Source: Sipunculus nudus
Lineage: Eukaryota > Annelida > Sipuncula > Golfingiida > Sipunculidae
Length of the DNA stretch: 64,000 nt
Direction: 5' to 3'
Assembly (NCBI GenBank): GCA_026874595.1
Contig: CM049322.1
Span: 5,439,900-5,503,899, forward strand
The translations under genes were made by a program, and so were the position numbers. Shown here piece after piece: positions 19,101-31,136 of the stretch. The notes beneath the pieces were generated by a model. It saw nothing but the letters and a program-made list of their open reading frames with translations. It ran no database searches and was not told where the DNA came from. Numbering within the stretch: the stretch's first letter is position 1; every line of letters begins with the position of its first letter.

Positions 19101-21863
19101 ACTTCACAATCAAGAATAAGATATCTATAAAACTAAATTATTCTCTTCAAGGACACTGTTAAACCTTTCTAGTCGTAAAATAAACCTCATCCTGATAGTC
19201 GTATACATATGAGACTTGTGTATTCTTGCGTACAACAAAGTTCACTTCCAATCTGTGTTTTGTCACCAGAACCATTTTCCCGCTTAGGCTCAAAGTTTAA
19301 CGGTGCTTCATACACAGCATCAATTTTATACTTTCCAGGATCAATTCCTCTCTACTAGCCAGAAGTGAACTCCTGCAACGGCAAAAAACAGATCCCTCAA
19401 TAGCGAGAAGCAAGCCCTCTACCAACAGGAAGTTAACTTCTAGTAGGAGCAAATGACTCGTGGTCAAGGACACGATATCGAAACACACTCCTGGATTTCA
19501 GTGTAAAACCAATGCTGGTTTCTAGTTTATAGTATGTTAAAATTTTCTTTGGGCATGCTCATCATCAAAATTAAAGAGAACAGCAATCCCTCTGTACTGA
19601 CTGGAAGTTATTTCTTGTACAAGCAAGAGGTAAATTGTGCCAATAGCAAGATTGCAGCTTTCTCCTGACCACACCAACAGAAACAAGTCTATACTGTACA
19701 ATCAAGAATAAGATATCTATAAAACTTAACTATTCTCTTCAAGGAAACACTGTTTAACCTTTCTAGTCGCAAAATAAACCTCATCCTGATAGTCGTATAC
19801 ATATGAGACTTGTGTATTCTTGCGTACAACAAAGTTCACTTCCAATCTGTGTTTTGTCACCAGAACCATTTTCCCGCTTAGGCTCAAAGTTTAACGGTGC
19901 TTCATACACAGCATCAATTTTATACTTTCCAGGATCAATTCCTCTCTACTAGCCAGAAGTGAACTCCTGCAACGGCAAAAAACAGATCCCTCAATAGCGA
20001 GAAGCCAGCCCTCTCCCAATAGGAAGTTAACTTCTGTTAAAAGCAAAGCAAATGAATGTATCAATATCAACAATTTTTCCATATTAGGTAGAAGTGAACT
20101 CCTGCAACGGCAAAAAACAGACCCCTCAATAGCGAGAAGCAAGCCCTCTACCAACAGGAAGTTAACTTCTAGTAGGAGCAAATGACCCGTGGTCAAGGAC
20201 ATTATATCGAAACACACTCCTGGATTTTTAGTGTAAAACCAATGCTGGTTTCTAGTTTATATTATGTTAAAATTTTCTCTGGGCATGCTCAAAATGTTCA
20301 CATTGCATGCTCATCATCAAATTTAAAGAGAACAGCAATCCCTCTGTACTGACTGGAAGTTATTTCTTGTACAAGCAAGAGGTACATCCTGCCAATAGCA
20401 AGATTGCAGCTTTCTCCTGACCACACCAACAGAAACAAGTCTATACTTCACAATCAAGAATAAGATATTTATAAAACTAAACTATTCTCTTCAAGGAAAC
20501 ACTGTTTAACCTTTCTAGTCGCAAAATAAACCTCATCCTGATAGTCGTATACATATGAGACTTGTGTATTCTTGCGTACAACAAAGTTCACTTCCAATCT
20601 TTTTTTTGTCACCAGAACCATTTTCCCGCTTGGGCTCAAAGTTTAACGGTGCTTCATATACAGCATCAATTTTATACTTTCCAGGATCAATTCCTCTCTA
20701 CTAGCCAGAAGTGAACTCCTGCAACGGCAAAAAACAGACCCCTCAATAGCGAGAAGCCAGCCCTCTCCCAACAGGAAGTTAACCTCTGTTAAAAGCAAAG
20801 CAAATGACTGTTCCAATATCAACAATTTTTCCATATTAGGTAGAAGTGAACTCCTGCAACGGCAAAAAACAGTCCCCTCAATAGCGAGAAGCAAGCCCTC
20901 TACCAACAGGAAGTAAACTTCTAGTAGGAGCAAATGACTCGTGGTCAAGGACACTATATTGAAACACACTCCTGGATTTCAGTGTAAAACCAATGCTGGT
21001 TTCTAGTTTATATTATGATAAAATTTTCTTTGGGCATGCTCAAAATGTTCACATTGCATGCTCATCATCAAATTTGGAGAAAACAGCAATCCCTCTGTAC
21101 TGACTGGAAGTTATTTCTTGTACAAGCAAGAGGTACATCCTGCCAATAGCAAGATTGCAGCTTTTTCCTGACCACACCAACAGAAACAAGTCTATACTGT
21201 ACAATCAAGAATAAGATATCTATAAAACTCAATTATTCTCTTCAAGGAAACACTGTTTAACCTTTCTAATCGCAAAATAAACCTCATCCTGATAGTCGTA
21301 TACATATGAGACTTGTGTATTCTTGCGTACAACAAAGTTCACTTCCAATCTGTTTTTTTTGTCACCAGAACCATTTTCCCGCTTGGGCTCAAAGTTTAAC
21401 GGTGCTTCATACACAGCATCAATTTTATACTTTCCATGATCAATTCCTCTCTACTAGCCAGAAGTGAACTCCTTCAACGGCAAAAAACAGACCCCTCAAT
21501 AGCGAGAAGCCAGCCCTCTCCCAACAGGAAGTTAACTTCTGTTAAAAGCAAAGCAAATGACTGTTCCAATATCAACCATCTTTCCATATTAGGTAGAAGT
21601 GAACTCCTACAACGGCAAAAAAACAGACCCCTCAATAGCGAGAAGCAAGCCCTCTCCCAACAGGAAGTTAACTTCTAGTAGGAGCAAATGACTCGTGGTC
21701 AAGGACCCTATATCGAAACCACACTCCTGCATTTCAGTGTAAAACCAATGCTGGTTTCTAGTTTATATTATGTTAAAATTTTCTTTGGGTATGCTCAAAA
21801 TGTTCACATTGCATGCTCATCATCAAATTTAAAGAGAACAGCAATCCTTCTGTACTGACTGGA
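16191..21863. repeat. Higher-order repeat copy 2, units 23-30
   Basis: Unit starts are 16191, 16921, 17672, 18264, 19014, 19606, 20358 and 21109, with lengths 730, 751, 592, 750, 592, 752, 751 and 755. This is the 743-6414 block again at +15448. Markers shared with copy 3 but not copy 1 include G at 16443, C at 21577 and T at 21790. An extra T in GGATTTTTAGTG near 20224 is private. ACAACAAAGTTCAC at 17141-17154 differs from both other copies. Confidence 0.95.
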
Positions 21864-22614
21864 AGTTATTTCTTGTACAAGCAAGAGGTACATCCTGCCA
21901 TTAGCAAGATTGCAGCTTTCTCCTGACCACACCAACAGAAACAAGTCTATACTCTACAATCAAGAATAAGATATTTATAAAACTAAACTATTCTCTTCAA
22001 GGAAACACTGTTTAACCCTTCTAGTCGCAAAATAAACCTTAACCTGATAGTCGTATACATATGAGACTTGTGTATTCTTGCGTACAACAAAGTTCACTTC
22101 CAATCTTTTTTTTGTCACCAGAACCATCTCCCGCTTGGGCTCAAACTTTAACGGTGCTTCATACACAGAATCAATTTTATACTTTCCAGGATCAATTCCT
22201 CTCTACTAACCAGAAGTGAACTCCTTCAACGGCAAAAAACAGACCCCTCAATAGCGAGAAGCCAGCCCTCTCCCAACAGGAAGTTAACTTCTGTTAAAAG
22301 CAAAGCAAATGACTGTTCCAATATCAACAATTTTTCCATATTAGGTAGAAGTGAACTCCTGCAACGGCAAAAAACAGACCCCTCAATAGCGAGAAGCAAG
22401 CCCTCTACCAACAGGAAGTTAACTTCTAGTAAGAGCAAATGACTCGTGGTCAAGGACACTATATCGAAACCACACTCCTGGATTTCAGTGTAAAACCAAT
22501 GCTGGTTTCTAGTTTATATTATGTTAAAATTTTCTTTGGGCATGCTCAAAATGTTCACATTGCATGCTCATCATCAAATTTAAAGAGAACAGCAATCCCT
22601 CTGTACTGACTGGA

Positions 22615-23230
22615 AGTTATTTCTTGTACAAGCAAGAGGTACATCCTGCCAATAGCAAGATTGCAGCTTTCTCCTGACCACACCAACAGAAACAAGTCTA
22701 TACTCTACAATCAAGAATAAGATATTTATAAAACTAAACTATTCTCTTCAAGGAAACACTGTTTAACCCTTCTAGTCGCAAAATAAACCTCATCCTGATA
22801 GTCGTATACATATGAGACTTGTGTATTCTTGCGTACAACAAAGTTCCCTTCCAATCTTTTTTTTGTCACCAGAACCATCTCCCGCTTGGGCTCAAACTTT
22901 AACGTTGCTTCATACACAGCATCAATTTTATACTTTCCAGGATCAATTCCTCTCTACTAACCAGAAGTGAACTCCTGCAACGGCAAAAAACAGACCCCTC
23001 ATTGGCGAGAAGCAAGCCCTCTACCAACAGGAAGTTAACTTCTAGTAGGAGCAAATGACTCGTGGTCAAGGACACTATATCGAAACCACACTCCTGGATT
23101 TCAGTGTAAAACCAATGCTGGTTTCTAGTTTATATTATGTAAAAATTTTCTTTGGGCATGCTCAAAATGTTCACATTGCATGCTCATCATCAAGATTAAA
23201 GAGAACAGCAATCCCTCTGTACTGACTGGA
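22615..23230. repeat. Satellite unit 32, 616 bp, one 135-bp module
   Basis: The matching units 16 (10918, 751 bp) and 71 (50686, 751 bp) carry two modules. Here one has been removed exactly: the sequence passes from the first GAAGTGAACTCCTGCAACGG directly to the second module's marker CTCATTGGCGAGAAGC. The 22-bp segment is kept, unlike in the 592-bp units, so this is a separate loss. Confidence 0.93.
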
Positions 23231-24741
23231 AGTTATTTCTTGTACAAGCAAGAGGTACAACCTGCCAATAGCACGATTGCAGCTTTCCCCTGACCACACC
23301 AACATAAACCCTTCACAGAAACAAGTCTATACTGTACAATCAAAAATAAGACATCTATAAAATTAAATTATTCTCTTCAAGGAAACACTCTTTAACCTTT
23401 CTAGTCGCAAAATAAACCTCATTCTGATAGTCGTATACATATGAGACTTGTGTATTCTTGCGTACAACAAAGTTCACTTCCAATCTGTGTTTTGTCACCA
23501 GAACCATTTTCCCGCTTGGGCTCCAAGTTTAACGGTGCTTCATACACAGCATCAATTTTATACTTTCCAGGATCAATTCCTCTCTACTAGCCAGAAGTGA
23601 ACTCCTGCAACGGCAAAAAACAGACCCCTCAATAGCGAGAAGCCAGCCCTCTCCCAACAGGAAGTTAACCTCTGTTAAAAGCAAAGCAAATGACTGTTCC
23701 AATATCAACAATTTTTCCATATTAGGTAGAAGTGAACTCCTGCAACGGCAAAAAACAGACCCCTCAATAGCGAGAAGCAAGCCCTCTACCAACAGGAAGT
23801 TAACTTCTAGTAGGAGCAAAAGACTCGTGGTCAAGGACACTATATCGAAACACACTCCTTGATTTCAGTGTAAAACAATGCTGGTTTCTAGTTTATATTG
23901 TTAAAATTTTCTTTGGGCATGCTCAAAATGTTCACATTGCATGCTCATCATCAAATTTAAAGAGAACAGCAATCCTTCTGTACTGACTGGAAGTTATTTC
24001 TTGTACAAGCAAGAGGTACATCCTGCCATTAGCAAGATTGCAGCTTTCTCCTGACCACACCAACAGAAACAAGTCTATACTCTACAATCAAGAATAAGAT
24101 ATTTATAAAACTAAACTATTCTCTTCAAGGAAACATTGTTTAACCCTTCTAGTCGCAAAATAAACCTTAACCTGATAGTCGTATACATATGAGACTTGTG
24201 TATTCTTGCGTACAACAAAGTTCACTTCCAATCTTTTTTTTGTCACCAGAACCATCTCCCGCTTGGGCTCAAACTTTAACGGTGCTTCATACACAGAATC
24301 AATTTTATACTTTCCAGGATCAATTCCTCTCTACTAACCAGAAGTGAACTCCTTCAACGGCAAAAAACAGACCCCTCAATAGCGAGAAGCCAGCTCTCTC
24401 CCAACAGGAAGTTAACCTCTGTTAAAAGCAAAGCAAATGACTGTTCCAATATCAACAATTTTTCCATATTAGGTAGAAGTGAACTCCTGCAACGGCAAAA
24501 ACAGACCCCTCATTGGCGAGAAGCAAGCCCTCTACCAACAGGAAGTTAACTTCTAGTAAGAGCAAATGACTCGTGGTCAAGAACACTATATCGAAACCAC
24601 ACTCCTGGATTTCAGTGTAAAACCAATGCTGGTTTCTAGTTTATATTATGTTAAAATTTTCTTTGGGCATGCTCAAAATGTTCACATTGCATGCTCATCA
24701 TCAAATTTAAAGAGAACAACAATCCCTCTGTACTGACTGGA

Positions 24742-27700
24742 AGTTATTTCTTGTACAAGCAAGAGGTATATCCTGCCAATAGCAAGATTGCAGCTTTCTC
24801 CTGACCACACCAACAGAAACAAGTCTATACTCTAGAATCAAGAATAAGATATTTATAAAACTAAACTATTCTCTTCAAGGAAACACTGTTTAACCCTTCT
24901 AGTCGCAAAATAAACCTCATCCTGATAGTCGTATACATATGAGACTTGTGTATTCTTGCGTACAACAAAGTTCCCTTCCAATCTTTTTTTTGTCACCAGA
25001 ACCATCTCCCGCTTGGGCTCAAACTTTAACGTTGCTTCATACACAGCATCAATTTTATACTTTCCAGGATCAATTCCTCTCTACTAACCAGAAGTGAACT
25101 CCTGCAACGGCAAAAAACAGACCCCTCAATAGCGAGAAGCCAGCCCTCTCCCAACAGGAAGTTAACTTCTGTTAAAAGCAAAGCAAATGACTGTTCCAAT
25201 ATCAACAATTTTTCCATATTAGGTAGAAGTGAACTCCTGCAACGGCAAAAAACAGACGCCTCATTGGCGAGAAGCAAGCCCTCTACCAACAGGAAGTTAA
25301 CTTCTAGTAGGAGCAAATGACTCGTGGTCAAGGACACTATATCGAAACCACACTCCTGGATTTCAGTGTAAAACCAATGCTGGTTTCTAGTTTATATTAT
25401 GTTAAAATTTTCTTTGGGCATGCTCAAAATGTTCACATTGCATGCTCATCATCAAGATTAAAGAGAACAGCAATCCCTCTGTACTGACTGGAAGTTATTT
25501 CTTGTACAAGCAAGAGGTACAACCTGCCAATAGCACGATTGGAGCTTTCCCCTGACCACACCAACATAAACCCTTCACAGAAACAAGTCTATACTGTACA
25601 ATCAAGAATAAGACATCTATAAAATTAAATTATTCTCTTCAAGGAAACACTCTTTAACCTTTCTAGTCGCAAAATAAACCTCATTCTGATAGTCGTATAC
25701 ATATGAGACTTGTGTATTCTTGCGTACAACAAAGTTCACTTCCAATCTGTGTTTTGTCACCAGAACCATTTTCCCGCTTGGGCTCCAAGTTTAACGATGC
25801 TTCATACACAGCATCAATTTTATACTTTCCAGGATCAATTCCACTCTACTAGTCAGAAGTGAACTCCTGCAACGGCAAAAAACAGACCCCTCAATAGCGA
25901 GAAGCCAGCCCTCTCCCAACAGGAAGTTAACCTCTGTTAAAAGCAAAGCAAATGACTGTTCCAATATCAACAATTTTTCCATATTAGGTAGAAGTGAACT
26001 CCTGCAACGGCAAAAAACAGACGCTTCATTGGCGAGAAGCAAGCCCACTACCAACAGGAAGTTAACTTCTAGTAGGAGCAAATGACTCGTGGTCAAGGAC
26101 ACTATATCGAAACCACACTCCTGGATTTCAGTGTAAAACCAATGCTGGTTTCTAGTTTATATTATGTTAAAATTTTCTTTGGGCATGCTCAAAATGTTCA
26201 CATTGCATGCTCATCATCAAATTTAAAGAGAACAACAATCCCTCTGTACTGACTGGAAGTTATTTCTTGTACAAGCAAGAGGTATATCCTGCCAATAGCA
26301 AGATTGCAGCTTTCTCCTGACCACACCAACAGAAACAAGTCTATACTCTAGAATCAAGAATAAGATATTTATAAAACTAAACTATTCTCTTCAAGGAAAC
26401 ACTGTTTAACCCTTCTAGTCGCAAAATAAACCTCATCCTGATAGTCGTATACATATGAGACTTGTGTATTCTTGCGTACAACAAAGTTCCCTTCCAATCT
26501 TTTTTTTGTCACCAGAACCATCTCCCGCTTGGGCTCAAACTTTAACGTTGCTTCATACACAGCATCAATTTTATACTTTCCAGGATCAATTCCTCTCTAC
26601 TAACCAGAAGTGAACTCCTGCAACGGCAAAAAACAGACCCCTCAATAGCGAGAAGCCAGCCCTCTCCCAACAGGAAGTTAACTTCTGTTAAAAGCAAAGC
26701 AAATGACTGTTCCAATATCAACAATTTTTCCATATTAGGTAGAAGTGAACTCCTGCAACGGCAAAAAACAGACGCCTCATTGGCGAGAAGCAAGCCCTCT
26801 ACCAACAGGAAGTTAACTTCTAGTAGGAGCAAATGACTCGTGGTCAAGGACACTATATCGAAACCACACTCCTGGATTTCAGTGTAAAACCAATGCTGGT
26901 TTCTAGTTTATATTATGTTAAAATTTTCTTTGGGCATGCTCAAAATGTTCACATTGCATGCTCATCATCAAGATTAAAGAGAACAGCAATCCCTCTGTAC
27001 TGACTGGAAGTTATTTCTTGTACAAGCAAGAGGTACAACCTGCCAATAGCACGATTGCAGCTTTCCCCTGACCACACCAACATAAACCCTTCACAGAAAC
27101 AAGTCTATACTGTACAATCAAGAATAAGACATCTATAAAATTAAATTATTCTCTTCAAGGAAACACTCTTTAACCTTTCTAGTCGCAAAATAAACCTCAT
27201 TCTGATAGTCGTATACATATGAGACTTGTGTATTCTTGCGTACAACAAAGTTCACTTCCAATCTGTGTTTTGTCACCAGAACCATTTTCCCGCTTGGGCT
27301 CCAAGTTTAACGATGCTTCATACACAGCATCAATTTTATACTTTCCAGGATCAATTCCACTCTACTAGTCAGAAGTGAACTCCTGCAACGGCAAAAAACA
27401 GACCCCTCAATAGCGAGAAGCCAGCCCTCTCCCAACAGGAAGTTAACCTCTGTTAAAAGCAAAGCAAATGACTGTTCCAATATCAACAATTTTTCCATAT
27501 TAGGTAGAAGTGAACTCCTGCAACGGCAAAAAACAGACGCCTCATTGGCGAGAAGCAAGCCCTCTACCAACAGGAAGTTAACTTCTAGTAGGAGCAAATG
27601 ACTCGTGGTCAAGGACACTATATCGAAACCACACTCCTGGATTTCAGTGTAAAACCAATGCTGGTTTCTAGTTTATATTATGTTAAAATTTTCTTTGGGC

Positions 27701-27773
27701 ATGCTCAAAATGTTCACATTGCATGCTCATCATCAAGATTAAAGAGAACAGCAATCCCTCTGTACTGACTGGA
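24742..27773. repeat. Tandem dimer of 751+765 bp in copy 2
   Basis: Units 35-36 (24742-26257) and 37-38 (26258-27773) repeat at an offset of 1516. They differ at a few sites, such as GATTGGAGC in unit 36 against GATTGCAGC in unit 38, and GCCCACTACC in unit 36 against GCCCTCTACC in unit 38. Copy 3 keeps one pair, whose second unit (53699) is of the unit 38 type. Confidence 0.9.
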
Positions 27774-29269
27774 AGTTATTTCTTGTACAAGCAAGAGGTA
27801 CAACCTGCCAATAGCACGATTGCAGCTTTCCCCTGACCACACCAACATAAACCCTTCACAGAAACAAGTCTATACTGTACAATCAAGAATAAGACATCTA
27901 TAAAATTAAATTATTCTCTTCAAGGAAACACTCTTTAACCTTTCTAGTCGCAAAATAAACCTCATTCTGATAGTCGTATACATATGAGACTTGTGTATTC
28001 TTGCGTACAACAAAGTTCACTTCCAATCTGTGTTTTGTCACCAGAACCATTTTCCCGCTTGGGCTCCAAGTTTAACGATGCTTCATACACAGCATCAATT
28101 TTATACTTTCCAGGATCAATTCCACTCTACTAGTCAGAAGTGAACTCCTGCAACGGCAAAAAACAGACCCCTCAATAGCGAGAAGCCAGCCCTCTCCCAA
28201 CAGGAAGTTAACCTCTGTTAAAAGCAAAGCAAATGACTGTTCCAATATCAACAATTTTTCCATATTAGGTAGAAGTGAACTCCTGCAACGGCAAAAAAAC
28301 AGACCCCTCAAAAGCGAGAAGCAAGCCCTCTACCAACAGGAAGTTAACTTCTAGTAGGAGCAAATGACTCGTGGTCAAGGACACTATATCGAAACACACT
28401 CCTGGATTTCAGTGTAAAACCAATGCTGGTTTCTAGTTTATATTATGTTAAAATTTTCTTTGGGCATGCTCACCATCAAAATTAAAGAGAACAGCAATCC
28501 CTCTGTACTGACTGGAAGTTATTTCTTGTACAAGCAAGAGGTAAAATCTGCCAATAGCAAGATTGCAGCTTTCTCCTGACCACACCAACAGAAACAAGTC
28601 TATACTGTACAATCAAGAATAAGATATCTATAAAACTAAACTATTCTCTTCAAGGAAACACTGTTTAACCTTTCTAGTCGCAAAATAAACCTCATCTTGA
28701 TAGTCGTATACATATGAGACTTGTGTAATCTTGCGTACAACAAAGTTCACTTCCAATCTGTGTTTTGTCACCAGAACCATTTTCCCGCTTGGGCTCAAAG
28801 TTTAAAGGTGCTTCATACACAGCATCAATTTTATACTTTCCAGGATAAATTCCTCTCCACTAGCCAGAAGTAAACTCCTGCAACGGCAAAAAACAGACCC
28901 CTCAATACCGAGAAGCCAGCCCTCTCCCAACAGGAAGTTAACTTCTGTTAAAAGCAAAGCAAATGACTGTTCCAATATCAACAATCTTTCCATATTAGGT
29001 AGAAGTGAACTCCTGCAACGGCAAAAAAACAGACCCCTCAATAGCGAGAAGCAAGCCCTCTCCCAACAGGAAGTTAACTTCTAGTAGGAGCAAATGACTC
29101 GTGGTCAAGGACACTATATCGAAACCACACTCCTGGATTTCAGTGTAAAACCAATGCTGGTTTCTAGTTTATATTATGTTAAAATTTTCTTTGGGCATGC
29201 TCAAAATGTTCACATTGCATGCTCATCATCAAGATTAAAGAGAACACAAATCCCTCTGTACTGACTGGA

Positions 29270-30728
29270 AGTTAATTCTTGTACAAGCAAGAGGTAAATT
29301 CTGCCAATAGCAAGATTGCAGTTTTCTCCTGACCACACCAACAGAAACAAGTCTATACTGTACAATCAAGAATAAGACATCTATAAAATTAAATTATTCT
29401 CTTCAAGGAAACACTCTTTAACCTTTCTAGTCGCAAAATAAACCTCATTCTGATAGTCGTATACATATGAGACTTGTGTATTCTTGCGTACAACAAAGTT
29501 CACTTCCAATCTGTGTTTTGTCACCAGAACCATTTTCCCGCTTGGGCTCCAAGTTTAACGATGCTTCATACACAGCATCAATTTTATACTTTCCAGGATC
29601 AATTCCTCTCTACCAGTCAGAAGTGAACTCCTGCAACGGCAAAAAACAGACCCCTCAATAGCGAGAAGCCAGCCCTCTCCCAACAGGAAGTTAACCTCTG
29701 TTAAAAGCAAAGCAAATGACTGTTCCAATATCAACAATTTTTCCATATTAGGTAGAAGTGAACTCCTGCAACGGCAAAAAACAGACCCCTCAAAAGGGAG
29801 AAGCAAGCCCTCTACCAACAGGAAGTTAACTTCTAGTAAGAGCAAATGATTCGTGGTCAAGGACACTATATCGAAACCACACTCCTGGATTTCAGTGTAA
29901 AACCAATGCTGGTTTCTAGTTTATATTATGTTAAAATTATCTTTGGGAATGCTCATCATCAAAATTAAAGAGAACAGCAATCCCTCTGTACTGACTGGAA
30001 GTTATTTATTGTACAAGCAAGAGGTACATCCTGCCAATAGCAAGATTGCAGCTTTCTCCTGACCACACCAACAGAAACAAGTCTATACTCTACAATCAAG
30101 AATAAGATATCTATAAAACTAAATTATTCTCTTCAAGAAAACACTGTTTATCCTTTCTAGTCGCAAAATAAACCTCATCCTGATAGTCGTATACATATGG
30201 GACTTGTGTATTCTTGCGTACAACAAAGTTCACTTCCAATCTTTTTTTTGTCACCAGAACCATTTTCCCGCTTGGGCTCAAAGTTTAACGGTGCTTCATA
30301 CACAGCATCAATTTTATACTTTCCAGAATCAATTCCACTCTACTAACCAGATGTGAACTCCTGCAACGGCAAAAAACAGACCCCTCAATAGCGAGAAGCA
30401 AGCCCTCTCCCAACAGGATGTTAACTTCTGTTAAAAGCAAAGCAAATGACTGTTCCAATATCAACAATTTTTCCATATTAGGTAGAAGTGAACTCCTGCA
30501 ACGGCAAAAAACAGACCCCTCAATAGCGAGAAGCAAGCCCTCTACCAACAGGAAGTTAACTTCTAGTAGGAGCAAATGACTCGTGGTCAAGGACACTATA
30601 TCGAAACACACTCCTGGATTTCAGAGTAAAACCAATGCTGGTTTCTAGTTTATATTATGTAAAAATTTTCTTTGGGCATGCTCATCATCAAAATTCAAGA
30701 GAACAGCAATCCCTCTGTACTGACTGGA
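29270..30728. repeat. Satellite units 41 and 42, reference for a hybrid in copy 3
   Basis: Unit 41 (29270-29999) begins AGTTAATTCTTG, has GCAGTTTTCTCC, CTGTGTTTTG and CTCCAAGTTT, and ends GGGAATGCTCATC. Unit 42 (30000-30728) begins AGTTATTTATTG, has eight T in the T tract, CAGATGTGAAC, CAGAGTAAAACC and an AAATTCAAGAG end. In copy 3 a single unit (55960-56688) replaces both. The pair 32439-33898 (units 46-47) is a close relative of this pair. Confidence 0.88.
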
Positions 30729-31136
30729 AGTTATTTATTGTACAAGCAAGAGGTACATCCTGCCAATAGCAAGATTGCAGCTTTCTCCTGACCACACCAA
30801 CAGAAACAAGTCTATACTCTACAATCAAGAATAAGATATCTATAAAACTAAATTATTCTCTTCAAGAAAACACTGTTTATCCTTTCTAGTCGCAAAATAA
30901 ACCTCATCCTGATAGTCGTATAATCCCTCTGTACTGACTGGAAGTTATTTATTGTACAAGCAAGAGGTACATCCTGCCAATAGCAAGATTGCAGCTTTCT
31001 CCTGACCACACCAACAGAAACAAGTCTATACTCTACAATCAAGAATAAGATATCTATAAAACTAAATTATTCTCTTCAAGAAAACACTGTTTATCCTTTC
31101 TAGTCGCAAAATAAACCTCATCCTGATAGTCGTATA
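30709..31136. repeat. 214-bp direct tandem duplication making a truncated unit
   Basis: The segment from ATCCCTCTGTACTG (30709) to GATAGTCGTATA (30922) is repeated immediately as 30923-31136. The junction reads GATAGTCGTATAATCCCTCTG, joining two sites about 540 bp apart in phase within a unit. They share at most one base, so this is not exchange between homologous positions. The corresponding site in copy 3 (around 56689) has no duplication. A 64-codon minus-strand frame at 30848-31042 exists only because of this junction. Confidence 0.95.

Noticed and set aside
16191-21863. Assembly artefact: the same contig segment placed several times
   Set aside because: Each copy has private substitutions and indels (T 1326; extra T near 20224; CATACAGAGC near 47387; the 616- and 214-bp changes), so the copies are distinct, though spanning reads would settle the number.
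30848-31042. 64-codon minus-strand frame unlike the others
   Set aside because: It spans the 214-bp duplication junction and is created by it.
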